The position numbers and the translations under genes are program-made. Below, piece by piece: positions 9,613-17,644 of a DNA stretch of 49,357 nucleotides; the stretch's first letter is position 1; each line of letters begins with the position of its first letter. The notes below the pieces were generated by a model, which was not told the DNA's origin, did not search any database, and saw only the letters and a program-made list of their open reading frames with translations. The DNA comes from JADHUC01 sp964617665 (GTDB lineage: Bacteria; Planctomycetota; Planctomycetia; Pirellulales; Pirellulaceae), in contig CAZUAH010000033.1 of assembly GCA_964617665.1 (NCBI GenBank), positions 1 to 49,357 of the forward strand. The letters run 5' to 3'.

Positions 9613-10909
9613 CGGAGGATGTTCCCTTGCAGTGGTAGTAATTTCTGGACGGCTGCGATCCCGTCCTACGGGAGCTATTCATCTGGACGGGCGTCCAGTC
9701 GCGATCATCGTCAATGCCGTCGTTGTCTTTGTCCGTCACGCCGGACAACGGGTTATTGAGGACAGCTTCCCACGCGATCCTGCGAAAGACACGATCGAGT
9801 TCGCGGCTGGGATAGTCTGGCGAACCGCCAAATCTGATATCCCCTTCGATCAATTCGGGTGACCGACCGTACATCGTGGCATAGAACACGTAACCCTCCA
9901 GGTTCCCAAAGCCAAGGCCAAGGTGCCCCAGTCGATCGCGCCACAACGAACGTTCTTTTCCTCCTACGGCTTTGTGAATCCCTTCGACGCCCGGCAGTTC
10001 GCCTCGGTGGTAGTATTTGACGGCCAGGACCATGGCTTCGCATGTTGGCAGGATGAACACTTTACCCGGATATTCTTCGTTCAGCGTCCCAACGAGTTCC
10101 TCGTAGGTCGCATGCTTTTCCTGGCCCAAACGAACAAGAGTCTCTGCGGTCAGTTCATCCTCGCTGGTCGGAGTCTTGTCTAATTGCCCCAGTTGCGGCC
10201 ACGCATCCGAAAGATAGAACTTCATCTGCGGATTGTATTTCAGGCAGAAGTCGATCCAGCATGCGTAGTAGGCAGAACGATCGTTGAAGTAAGGTCCCCA
10301 CATCATCGCATCCCATTCGGCATTTGCGATCGACGCCAGCAGTTTCGGAGTGGGATTGCCATCGAACTGAAAAATCCCGTTCTCCTGTTCCCACTTGTAG
10401 CGAGCGCTCCCAGTCATCCCTCCTCCGGTGTGCGTGAGCGGAGGCGGCTGGTCGAAGCCCGCGGCCTTGACGATCTGTGGAAACGTCTTGTACCCAGGCC
10501 CCATGAAACTGTGGCCCGTGCCGACAATTCGTAACGATCCATCCGTCGGTTTTGGGTAGGACGTGATCGGGTCGCGGTTGCCCGTTTGGACCTTGGCGTA
10601 GGCTGCCGCAATCTCCTCAGGAGATCGATAGCAGACCGCGTGATCGGGAAACCGATCAGCCTGCCAACCCGGATCGACCTTGAACTCTCGCGGAGCCCCA
10701 CGCCCGCCGCCCGCCGGCTTTCGGGACTTCTGTAGTTTCTTCCTGTAGGCATCAGCCTCCTCGATCGTCAGACGACCGTCGCCATTGGCGTCCGCTCCCG
10801 GAAAACGCTTGAGCCATCGGTGAAGTTGCTGCTCGGAGGGCTGGGCAAATGCGAGTCCACTACATACAAACAGGCAGAGCAGGAATAGCATACATCGTTT
10901 GGTACTCAT
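9500..10909 (-). CDS. Exported SGNH-like hydrolase with N-terminal EF-hand calcium site
   Basis: 469 residues, starting at the ATG at 10909, which has AAAGGA 8-9 bases upstream and is followed by a clear signal peptide (LFLLCLFVCSGLAFAQ). The open frame extends 109 codons further upstream, but that part is neither signal-like nor family-like. Residues 40-51 form a complete EF-hand loop, DANGDGRLTIEE. From about 128 the chain reads RIVGTGHSFMGPGYKTF, which resembles the first block of SGNH/GDSL hydrolases with Ser134 as candidate nucleophile. A second Asp-rich stretch, DKDNDGIDDDRDW, lies near residue 410. The last 60 or so residues are low in family character and run 113 bp into the next gene in another frame, so the true end may have been lost. 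First gene of the carbohydrate operon. Confidence 0.7.
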   Translation of the reverse strand: MSTKRCMLFLLCLFVCSGLAFAQPSEQQLHRWLKRFPGADANGDGRLTIEEADAYRKKLQKSRKPAGGGRGAPREFKVDPGWQADRFPDHAVCYRSPEEIAAAYAKVQTGNRDPITSYPKPTDGSLRIVGTGHSFMGPGYKTFPQIVKAAGFDQPPPLTHTGGGMTGSARYKWEQENGIFQFDGNPTPKLLASIANAEWDAMMWGPYFNDRSAYYACWIDFCLKYNPQMKFYLSDAWPQLGQLDKTPTSEDELTAETLVRLGQEKHATYEELVGTLNEEYPGKVFILPTCEAMVLAVKYYHRGELPGVEGIHKAVGGKERSLWRDRLGHLGLGFGNLEGYVFYATMYGRSPELIEGDIRFGGSPDYPSRELDRVFRRIAWEAVLNNPLSGVTDKDNDGIDDDRDWTPVQMNSSRRTGSQPSRNYYHCKGTSSDETDKSFTTADTSCCPRIRDGRCLRKRADVTLQRRLG

Positions 10910-10983
10910 AGAGTTTGTCCTTTCTTTCTTCGCGATCAACATCGTGCCCGGTACGAATAGTACTACAGCTCGCGCCAGGTTGG

Positions 10984-10989
10984 TATAAT
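10984..10989 (+). promoter_or_regulatory. Possible -10 box for the 11039 gene
   Basis: A perfect TATAAT lies 50 bases before the ATG at 11039, in the divergent region between two genes. No good -35 hexamer is seen 16-18 bases upstream, so this is tentative. Confidence 0.4.
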
Positions 10990-11038
10990 GCTCACGGAAA
11001 CCGGGCGGCACAAATCCAAACTGTGAGTGAGGAAGACA

Positions 11039-11521
11039 ATGTCCCAGATAGACGACGTTTTTCACCAGTTCGCGGCGGCATTCGCTGGTGCACTCGAAGA
11101 TGCGAGACCAATCTGCTTTCCAGATCAACTGCGTCGCGATGCGATGGATCTGACTCTCGCCAGCCTGAAACATGTAGACGCATACTTGTCGTATTTGCAT
11201 CACAATAAGACAAGAATCGTCGAACAAGAATGGCACAACACGGTTCTATATGGCGGTGCCTACATTGGAGAAGTGATTCGCAACGAAACGAATAACCATT
11301 ACCGCTGGATTGACTACAACGACTACATGCCGGATCATCCGGACATGCAATCCTTGATCCCCGAGCGCAGTACCCCAACGTGCGCATTTCTTGTCGACGA
11401 TCACGACAGGATGTCAATGCCGCTGAACAAAGTGGCGCGTTTCATTAACGAAGGCGAAGAAAACAGCGTTCATTACTTCGCACATTGCGACATCGTGGAG
11501 GCGCAGAAGCATGACCGCTGA
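11039..11521 (+). CDS. Uncharacterised cytoplasmic protein, 160 residues
   Basis: The frame opens at a GTG at 11027, but the ATG at 11039 is preferred because GAGGAAG lies about 8 bases before it. The protein has no signal peptide or membrane segment. It is helical in the first half (DLTLASLKHVDAYLSYLHHN) and has a VLYGGAYIGEVIRNE motif followed by an acidic, aromatic stretch (HYRWIDYNDYMPDHPDMQ). I do not recognise the family. It is transcribed divergently from the carbohydrate operon and followed after 147 bp by another small unknown gene. The codon pattern is consistent with a real gene. Confidence 0.65.
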   Translation: MSQIDDVFHQFAAAFAGALEDARPICFPDQLRRDAMDLTLASLKHVDAYLSYLHHNKTRIVEQEWHNTVLYGGAYIGEVIRNETNNHYRWIDYNDYMPDHPDMQSLIPERSTPTCAFLVDDHDRMSMPLNKVARFINEGEENSVHYFAHCDIVEAQKHDR

Positions 11522-11668
11522 GGCGCTGACGTCGCGGCTCTCCTGCCGGCGGCTTATTGTGGCTCGGTCTTCACTACGTCACGGAATGGCATGCAGGCTC
11601 GACATGGACAATATCGAAAAACAAATCCCATCGCGCGCGGTTATCGCTGACGTCAAAAGGCACTTCTC

Positions 11669-12271
11669 GTGAATCTGATCCATCCGAGTCATCTCACTCT
11701 TGCTGCAGCGTGTTGCATTCTACCTGTGGGCTCGACCGCCGCGCAAAACGGCGATGAGCTTCCGGTGTGGACTCCGGACAAGAATGTCGTTGCGCGCCTG
11801 GGAGAGAGATTCGCTGACTCACAGATTAGCATCAGGCCACCACGCGACTTGAAGAAGGCGAATCGACCGAATCCGCCGCGCATGACCGATCGCGGAATTT
11901 ACAACTATGGGTGGACGCCAGGAGGAACGTTTCCGAGCCTGAGGAACTTGTCCGTTGGACTAACTCCGTTTGCCAAGCCGTCCTCATCCGCTTTGGACAA
12001 GACAGTCAAAGGGATGAAGAACGCGATCCAACGGAGTCTGGAGGAAGTAGAGTTCGGCGAGGTCCATCGAGGCCGATTTGGTGGGATCGAGGCCCGCTCT
12101 GGCCAATACACCGCACGAATCTGCGGCGAGAAGATCATCGCGTTCTATCTCGTTTGCATTGACAGCGAAGGCTCATTTGCGGTGTCGGCGATGCTTCCGA
12201 GTTCAGAAGCAACCGCCGAAAGAACGCAGGAAGTAAAAGCGTCCATGCTCACCTTCAAGCGAACGAAGTAA
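11669..12271 (+). CDS. Exported small protein of unknown function, 200 residues
   Basis: Begins with GTG at 11669 after AAAAGG. Residues 1-25 form a signal peptide (LTLAAACCILPVGSTAAQ). The mature part has a proline-rich entry (SIRPPRDLKKANRPNPPR). It continues as an alternating alpha/beta domain with FGEVHRGRFGGIEARSGQY and a final strand/helix ending MLTFKRTK. The layout (strand-rich domain ending in a long helix and a basic strand) is faintly like PsbP/DUF1795-type proteins, which is only a resemblance. It ends 32 bp before the PQQ gene and may be co-transcribed with it. Confidence 0.6.
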   Translation: MNLIHPSHLTLAAACCILPVGSTAAQNGDELPVWTPDKNVVARLGERFADSQISIRPPRDLKKANRPNPPRMTDRGIYNYGWTPGGTFPSLRNLSVGLTPFAKPSSSALDKTVKGMKNAIQRSLEEVEFGEVHRGRFGGIEARSGQYTARICGEKIIAFYLVCIDSEGSFAVSAMLPSSEATAERTQEVKASMLTFKRTK

Positions 12272-12303
12272 TTCTAACCGCACATACCAAAGGACGTTTG
12301 GCG

Positions 12304-15300
12304 ATGAAACACTCGATCAGACTGATGACGACCGTGATTGTCGGCGTCCTGTTGGCGTATTGCCAGCGGGCAACGGCCAGCGAGGGGCAGCCCGTCCCGG
12401 AAGCGCGGGGCATTCTGCAGGCCAGCGGCGTCCGTGGCGGATTGGTCGTCCATGTTGGTTGTGGGGATGGCCGGCTCACCGCGGCACTCCGCGCCGATGA
12501 AGGTCATCTCGTCCATGGCCTCGATCGCGACCCCGAAAAAACCAAACAGGCTCGCGCCCATATCCAATCCCTCGGCCTTTACGGGGACGTCACGGTTGAC
12601 TTTTGGTTGGGCCATCGGTTGCCATACGCCGACAACTTGGTGAATCTGGTTGTGGTAGAGGCGAGATGCGAGGCTCGGGATGCGGAAAACGAGATCCTGC
12701 GCATTCTGGCTCCTCGCGGAGTGGGGATTGTAGTGGAGAAGGGAAACGAAGCATGGTTATCCCGTATCGCACATCCCGTATCCCGCATCGGCGACGGTCT
12801 TGTGATGTTCGCAAAGCCGATCCCCGCCGAGACGGACGAGTGGACGCATTATCTTCACGCTCCCGACAACAATGCGGTGGCCGACGATTCAGTGGTCGGA
12901 CCGCCACGACGTTTGCAGTGGGTCTGTCCGCCGCGATGGTCGCGAAGTCACGAGCACTTGGCAAGTCTGAGTGCGGCAGTCTCGGCTGGCGGGCGTCTGT
13001 TTTGCATCCTGGACAGAGGCCCGATCGCTTCCGTGGCCATGCCGCCGCAATGGACCTTGGTGGCTCGCGATGCCTTCAACGGAGTGCAGCTTTGGCAGCG
13101 GCCCATCGAGTCGTGGGAGTGGCATCTGCGTGGGTTCCGCAGCGGCCCGACGGACTTGCCGCGCCGGCTTGTGGCCGTCGGCGATCGCGTGTACGTCACG
13201 TTGGGTTACGGCCAACCTGTCGTCGGCCTGGACGCGGCCACAGGAAAGACCCTCCGACAATACGACCAGACCGAAAATGCGCAGGAGATCGTCTGCTGCG
13301 ATGGCGTGCTTTACTTGGTGATCGGCGAGGAATCGCCGGAAAATCCCGATGACCTAACACGCCGCACCAAATTGACCAAGGAGCACGGTCTGCCCATCTA
13401 CCAGGAGGTGCGGGCACGAACACGAGTGATGGCCGTAGACGCCGATAGCGGCCGCACCCTCTGGAACAAGGCCGCGGAGGAAGTGGGCTACGCGATGCCG
13501 ACCACGCTGGCCGTTGCGCAGGGCCGCGTGTTCTTTCAGAACACGGACCACGTGATCTGTCTCGATGCCAAAGACGGTCGTGAGATCTGGCGAGCCGATC
13601 GTCCGGTCAGCCGACGACGACCATCGTGGACGACGTCGACGCTGGTCGTGTATGACGGGGTGGTGCTTTCGGCCGACCGCGGGGCACCGAAGACCTCGGC
13701 CGAAGACGTTGGGCCGCAGGTGGACTGGACGGCGACCTATCATCACACGGTCACGGCGAAGCCTGGCGAGTTGATCGCGTTCTCGGCCGACACCGGTCGG
13801 CTTCTTTGGTCCGCTCCTTGCCGCGAGAGCTTCAACTCGCCGGTCGATGTGCTGGTGGCCGGTGGGTTGGTTTGGACAGGCGATCTGGTGAGAGCTGCTG
13901 ATCCGGGCATACTCCACGGGCGCGACCCGCACACCGGCGAGATCAGTCGCACGCGACCACGCGATCAGCAGTTCTACGAACCGCTGATGGGCCACGCACG
14001 CTGCTATCGCCACAAAGCGACGCAGCGTTATCTAATCACCGGCCGCAGTGGGGTGGAATTCGTTGACGTCCAAAACGGCGTGGCAATTCCGAATCACTGG
14101 ATCCGTGGCGAATGCCAATACGGCATCCTTCCATGCAATGGGCTGCTGTACGTTCCACCGCACCCTTGTGCGTGCTTTGTCCTTGCCAAATTGAATTCGT
14201 TCCATGCACTGGCAGCACGGAAGGATTCGAAAGCTGAAGGAGTTGAAGAGTCGAAGGGCGAGGCGCGTATAGAAAAAGGCCCTGCATACGGTACATTTGA
14301 CCTTCAGCCTTCAGTCTCCAGCCTCCAGCCTTCATCTTGGCCCACCTATCGGCACGATGCGGGGCGGAGCGGAACAACGGCGGCGGGCGTCCCGTCGGAC
14401 CTGAAACCGGCTTGGGAATCACGGTTGGAGGCACCGCTCACGGCGCCAGTGTCCGCTGACGGACGTGTGTATGTGGCTTCGGTCGACACATATTCAGTCC
14501 ATGCTCTTGACGCGCAGAGCGGTAGGCAACTGTGGCAATTCAGGACGAGCGGCCGTGTGGATTCGCCACCGACGATTTGGAGTGGGCGAGTCCTGTTCGG
14601 CTCGGCCGATGGCTGGGTGTATTGTCTTCGCGCCGACGATGGTGTGCTCGTTTGGCGCTACCGCGCGGCCCCGGTGGACCGCCTGATTGTTGCCGACGGG
14701 CGACTCGAATCCGCCTGGCCGGTCCACGGGAGTGTTCTGGTGTTGCCCGGCCTCGATTCCCAGCAGGGGGTAGTCTATGCCAGCGCCGGGCGATCCAGCT
14801 ACTTGGATGGCGGAATCGTACTGGTTCGTCTCGACGCCCAGAGCGGACGAGAAATCTCGCGCACGTTGATCGACAGCCGTGACCCCGAAACCGGGCAGCA
14901 ACCACATCCTCTTCCCCAGCCAACCTCCGGAAGACGGTTCGGGCCTACCGCGGACGCCGATGAATCCCGCCGACGCCCCGGCATCAGCATGCCCGGCGCG
15001 TTGAATGACATACTCTCTTCCCAAGACAACTCGGTCTTCATGCGTCACCTGCGGTTCACCCTTCGGGGAGCCCCACAAGACGAGACTGTGCCGCATCTTC
15101 ACAGCCCGGCGGGATTCCTGGACGACTCGTGGTGGCACCGCGCCTACTGGGCTGTTGGTTCGATCATGTACAGCGGATACGGAGGATGGCCCAACATGGC
15201 CCATCTGTACCCGAGCGGGCGGTTGCTGGTGGTCGACGGCACCAAGGTCTATGGATTCGGGCGCGACGACTATCGCCGACACGGCGGCAGCCACGCGGGG

Positions 15301-15672
15301 TCCGAGGGGGCCGGCGGGGCAGAATATCGCCTGTTCGTCCAGGACATGTCACTCGATCCCCGCCGGGATCCCGTCGCGGAGGTCTTCGCTTGGCAACAAC
15401 GGATCGAGCTCCACGTTCGCGCCATGGTATTGGCAGACAAGACACTATTCGTTGCCGGCCCGAAGAACCCGTTGTCCGCGGAAGATCCAACAGCCGTCTG
15501 GCAAGGGCACGCCGGCGGCTTGCTATGGGCCGTTTCCGCCAGCACGGGAGAGCGACTGGCCGCGTATACACTCGACTCCCCTCCCGTCTTCGACGGGCTG
15601 ATCGCCGTGTCCAACCGATTGATCTATTCCGCCGCCGATGGCCGAGTGGTATGTATGGGGCGCGCCGAGTAA
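12304..15672 (+). CDS. Exported methyltransferase-fold / PQQ-like beta-propeller protein (paralogue 1)
   Basis: 1122 residues. The ATG at 12304 is chosen because AAAGGA lies about 9 bases upstream; a TTG at 12298 is in frame. A signal peptide (about 1-26) is followed by a Rossmann-like domain with class I methyltransferase signatures: VVHVGCGDGRLTAAL (motif I), VHGLDRDPEK (motif II), LPYADNLVNLVVVE. Two PQQ-type beta-propeller blocks follow, with repeats such as GLDAATGKTLRQYD, AVDADSGRTLWNKAA and ALDAQSGRQLWQFRTSG. They are joined near residues 640-677 by a low-complexity linker ending SWPTYRHDAGRSG. Redox activity is not shown: many such propellers bind no quinone. Close relatives are at 40672-43899 and 48516 onward. 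Four heptanucleotide-repeat blocks lie inside this gene. A terminator-like hairpin follows. Confidence 0.85.
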   Translation: MKHSIRLMTTVIVGVLLAYCQRATASEGQPVPEARGILQASGVRGGLVVHVGCGDGRLTAALRADEGHLVHGLDRDPEKTKQARAHIQSLGLYGDVTVDFWLGHRLPYADNLVNLVVVEARCEARDAENEILRILAPRGVGIVVEKGNEAWLSRIAHPVSRIGDGLVMFAKPIPAETDEWTHYLHAPDNNAVADDSVVGPPRRLQWVCPPRWSRSHEHLASLSAAVSAGGRLFCILDRGPIASVAMPPQWTLVARDAFNGVQLWQRPIESWEWHLRGFRSGPTDLPRRLVAVGDRVYVTLGYGQPVVGLDAATGKTLRQYDQTENAQEIVCCDGVLYLVIGEESPENPDDLTRRTKLTKEHGLPIYQEVRARTRVMAVDADSGRTLWNKAAEEVGYAMPTTLAVAQGRVFFQNTDHVICLDAKDGREIWRADRPVSRRRPSWTTSTLVVYDGVVLSADRGAPKTSAEDVGPQVDWTATYHHTVTAKPGELIAFSADTGRLLWSAPCRESFNSPVDVLVAGGLVWTGDLVRAADPGILHGRDPHTGEISRTRPRDQQFYEPLMGHARCYRHKATQRYLITGRSGVEFVDVQNGVAIPNHWIRGECQYGILPCNGLLYVPPHPCACFVLAKLNSFHALAARKDSKAEGVEESKGEARIEKGPAYGTFDLQPSVSSLQPSSWPTYRHDAGRSGTTAAGVPSDLKPAWESRLEAPLTAPVSADGRVYVASVDTYSVHALDAQSGRQLWQFRTSGRVDSPPTIWSGRVLFGSADGWVYCLRADDGVLVWRYRAAPVDRLIVADGRLESAWPVHGSVLVLPGLDSQQGVVYASAGRSSYLDGGIVLVRLDAQSGREISRTLIDSRDPETGQQPHPLPQPTSGRRFGPTADADESRRRPGISMPGALNDILSSQDNSVFMRHLRFTLRGAPQDETVPHLHSPAGFLDDSWWHRAYWAVGSIMYSGYGGWPNMAHLYPSGRLLVVDGTKVYGFGRDDYRRHGGSHAGSEGAGGAEYRLFVQDMSLDPRRDPVAEVFAWQQRIELHVRAMVLADKTLFVAGPKNPLSAEDPTAVWQGHAGGLLWAVSASTGERLAAYTLDSPPVFDGLIAVSNRLIYSAADGRVVCMGRAE
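12661..12688 (+). repeat. Heptanucleotide tandem repeat, 4 degenerate units
   Basis: Units resemble GCGAGAT and GCGGAAA, on a 7-base period. The same position in the third paralogue (48850-48879) carries a clearer heptad array of the same length. Confidence 0.5.
12759..12786 (+). repeat. Heptanucleotide tandem repeat, 4 units
   Basis: Units follow ATCNCRY (for example ATCCCGT and ATCCCGC). The matching place in the third paralogue has seven units, i.e. 21 bp more, so the reading frame is kept. Confidence 0.75.
14227..14263 (+). repeat. Degenerate heptanucleotide repeat in propeller linker
   Basis: Units such as TCGAAAG, CTGAAGG, TGAAGAG and TCGAAGG recur with period 7 apart from one 3-base interruption. 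They encode a Lys/Glu-rich linker. Confidence 0.5.
14301..14335 (+). repeat. Heptanucleotide tandem repeat, 5 units
   Basis: Five units of YCTYCAG type (CCTTCAG twice, then close variants) encode a Ser/Gln-rich linker just before SWPTYRHD. Confidence 0.75.
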
Positions 15673-15767
15673 CTTCAACCACACCCGACAAGAGACGATC
15701 CGACGCGATGCCCCGTCGATCCGCGTTCGCGCATCCGGCGTCTTCAACCGTCACTTGACCAAGCAAA

Positions 15768-15788
15768 CCCGCTGATTCGGCGGGCTTT
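15768..15788 (+). terminator. Rho-independent-like terminator after the PQQ gene
   Basis: CCCGC, a 7-base loop and GCGGG, followed by CTTTCC and preceded by AAA. It lies 96 bp past the stop of the PQQ gene, in the expected orientation. The U-tract is short. Confidence 0.5.
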
Positions 15789-15790
15789 CC

Positions 15791-15817
15791 TTGATAGGTT
15801 ACAAATACAGTTATACT
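15791..15817 (+). promoter_or_regulatory. Possible sigma70-type promoter for the TPR gene
   Basis: TTGATA (15791-15796) and TATACT (15812-15817) are separated by 15 bases, shorter than the usual 17. The pair lies 56 bases before the chosen start at 15873. Confidence 0.4.
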
Positions 15818-15872
15818 ATCGTGGATGGAACAATGAGAGACCGGGCGGATCATCTTCATGGGAGATCCAACA

Positions 15873-16877
15873 ATGCGAAGGTGCTTTCTTGCGAATTGCT
15901 GGGCGGTGGCTCTGGCTGCGGCGACGTTTGCCTTTGGCCAAGATCGCACCGGCCAGGAAGTGAATGACGCGAAGACTGCCGAAAAGCTGGCTCGTGAAGC
16001 CTTCGAAAAGGTCTTCGAGATCCCTGACGACGCCGTGCTCGCCGTGTTGGAGAAGAACGGCATGCACGGACGTTTTGAAGTGAAAGTACTGTTGAATCGC
16101 ATGCCCGCCGGCTGTTTCGGTACAGAGAGACAACCCACAGCGTGGGTCAAGGCAAACGGCGACGTCAAACTGTGCGTATGGCGGCTCGACACGCCGGGAA
16201 AGGACCTTCCGGAACCTTCGGCGATTGCCCAGGCCTTTGTTTTCGGTGAGAAGAAGGACCCCGATACAGCAATTACGCTGATCCGCCGGTGGCTGGATGC
16301 CAACCGCGACCGCGACGACTACGCTGTGCATTTCGATTACGCCTACGCTCGTTTGACGTGGGTGTACCGTGAAGCCCAGAGGACCGACGAGATGGTCGAG
16401 ACGCTGGAAAGCGAACTGGAGAAGACGGACAACCCCAAAGCCCGCTATGCCATCTATCAGGAACTAGCACGCTGGTACGCAAGCGAGAAACAGATCGAGA
16501 AAGCGGTCGAGTGTTGGGAGCTGGCTCGTGACAGCATGAAGGACGGCACGCACGCTTGGTTCGTAACACGACGAGCCTTGCCGTTTCGGGAAATCGGCAA
16601 GTTGTGGCTCGGCGTCGGAAAGGAAAACCAAGCGGTCAAATACTTGGAAGCGTTTCGTGATACGGAATACGTCAAGGGCACGCTCGAAGTTGAAACGGCA
16701 GAATTGCTTGGCGACATCTACGAGCGTCGTAAGGAATGGGGGAAAGCGGCGGCCCTATACAAAAACGTGCTTACCTACGACCCGTCGCGCGCCGCCAGTC
16801 CGGAGTATGTCAATCGCTTGCTGAACGGATTTCGTGTTCGTCTGCAGCGATTGCCTGACGACAGAGAAACGGATTGA
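15873..16877 (+). CDS. Exported TPR-repeat protein
   Basis: 334 residues from the ATG at 15873, chosen over the ATG at 15858 because GGGAG then sits 8 bases upstream. A signal peptide (MRRCFLANCWAVALAAATFA) is followed by about 100 residues containing KAFEKVF-like and VKVLLNRMPAG segments. Helical repeats come next, with classic TPR-like spacing of W/Y, A and G residues (for example YAIYQELARWYASEKQIEKA and ELLGDIYERRKEWGKAAALY). Such proteins are scaffolds in the periplasm or outer envelope; no catalytic motif is visible. It converges with the SGNH hydrolase gene, 28 bp apart. Confidence 0.75.
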   Translation: MRRCFLANCWAVALAAATFAFGQDRTGQEVNDAKTAEKLAREAFEKVFEIPDDAVLAVLEKNGMHGRFEVKVLLNRMPAGCFGTERQPTAWVKANGDVKLCVWRLDTPGKDLPEPSAIAQAFVFGEKKDPDTAITLIRRWLDANRDRDDYAVHFDYAYARLTWVYREAQRTDEMVETLESELEKTDNPKARYAIYQELARWYASEKQIEKAVECWELARDSMKDGTHAWFVTRRALPFREIGKLWLGVGKENQAVKYLEAFRDTEYVKGTLEVETAELLGDIYERRKEWGKAAALYKNVLTYDPSRAASPEYVNRLLNGFRVRLQRLPDDRETD

Positions 16878-16905
16878 CTCTACTCCGGTGGCGGTTCTTA
16901 TGCCG

Positions 16906-17607
16906 CTAGTCATCCCCGAGTGCGTCCATAATCGCCGTGACCACCTTTTTGGCGAGCAACTTGGAGCCTTCCTCCGTGAAATGAACGTTGCCGGGCGCGG
17001 TTGTCATGGTCTTCATGTGGGGCACCATCAACGCGTGCAGATCGTTGATCGGGATGCCATGCTCTTTCATCACTTCCGCAGCAACACGGTTGTAGACCAC
17101 ATCGTCGCCCACCTTGCGCCCGGCTTCCTCTTCGGGAACCGGTGTCGTCGAGGCCCAAATCAGTTTGGCGTCGGCCTTCTTGAGAATGGCAACGATCTTC
17201 TGCAGGTTCTCTCGATATTGTTCTGGCGTGTGAGTGAGCTTGCCGTGGACTTTGTCGCGACGTCCCTGGGTCTTCGATTCTGGATTTCGATAGCACAGGT
17301 CCCACAGCCCCCAATTGAAATGGATCACGTCCCACCGGCCATTCTTCGGGTCCAGCCACTTGGGTAAACCAGCCAGCCCCATGCCAGTGTGTCCTGCATT
17401 TCCCCGAACGCGATGCACTTCCGCCTTGCCTTTCAATAACTCGATCACTGGCCGGGTATAGCCAATCGAAATCGAATCACCGATCAACAAAACGCGCGGT
17501 AGAGCGGAATCGTCCGGTGGATCTTGCTGGCTGGCCGGGCAGGTCGATGCCAATAGCATGCCAGAAATGACAACTAAGAAAAGGACGGTTCGCAACATCG
17601 TCAACAT
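16906..17607 (-). CDS. Exported SGNH/GDSL-family hydrolase
   Basis: 233 residues. The start at 17607 has GAGGG 8 bases upstream. After a signal peptide (about 1-26) the block I motif is LLIGDSISIGY with catalytic Ser45. Block III reads HFNWGLWDLCYR, a form common in planctomycete SGNH proteins where the usual G-x-N-D is altered. Near the C-terminus GNVHFTEEGSKLLAKKV supplies the catalytic His. The expected reaction is ester hydrolysis, probably removing acetyl groups from a sugar polymer. It lies 37 bp downstream of the double alpha/beta hydrolase on the same strand, so it likely shares a transcript with that gene and the BNR protein. Confidence 0.82.
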   Translation of the reverse strand: MLTMLRTVLFLVVISGMLLASTCPASQQDPPDDSALPRVLLIGDSISIGYTRPVIELLKGKAEVHRVRGNAGHTGMGLAGLPKWLDPKNGRWDVIHFNWGLWDLCYRNPESKTQGRRDKVHGKLTHTPEQYRENLQKIVAILKKADAKLIWASTTPVPEEEAGRKVGDDVVYNRVAAEVMKEHGIPINDLHALMVPHMKTMTTAPGNVHFTEEGSKLLAKKVVTAIMDALGDD

Positions 17608-17644
17608 GGTGTCACCCTCGCCAGTCTTGGATTGAACGAGAATT

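Noticed and set aside
10910..11236. N-terminal extension of the EF-hand gene to 11236
   Set aside because: The extension overlaps the divergent gene at 11039 and precedes an internal Met with a signal peptide and a Shine-Dalgarno sequence.
15164..16303. A 379-codon minus-strand ORF
   Set aside because: It spans the end of the PQQ gene, a terminator-like hairpin and the start of the TPR gene, all of which are coherent on the plus strand.
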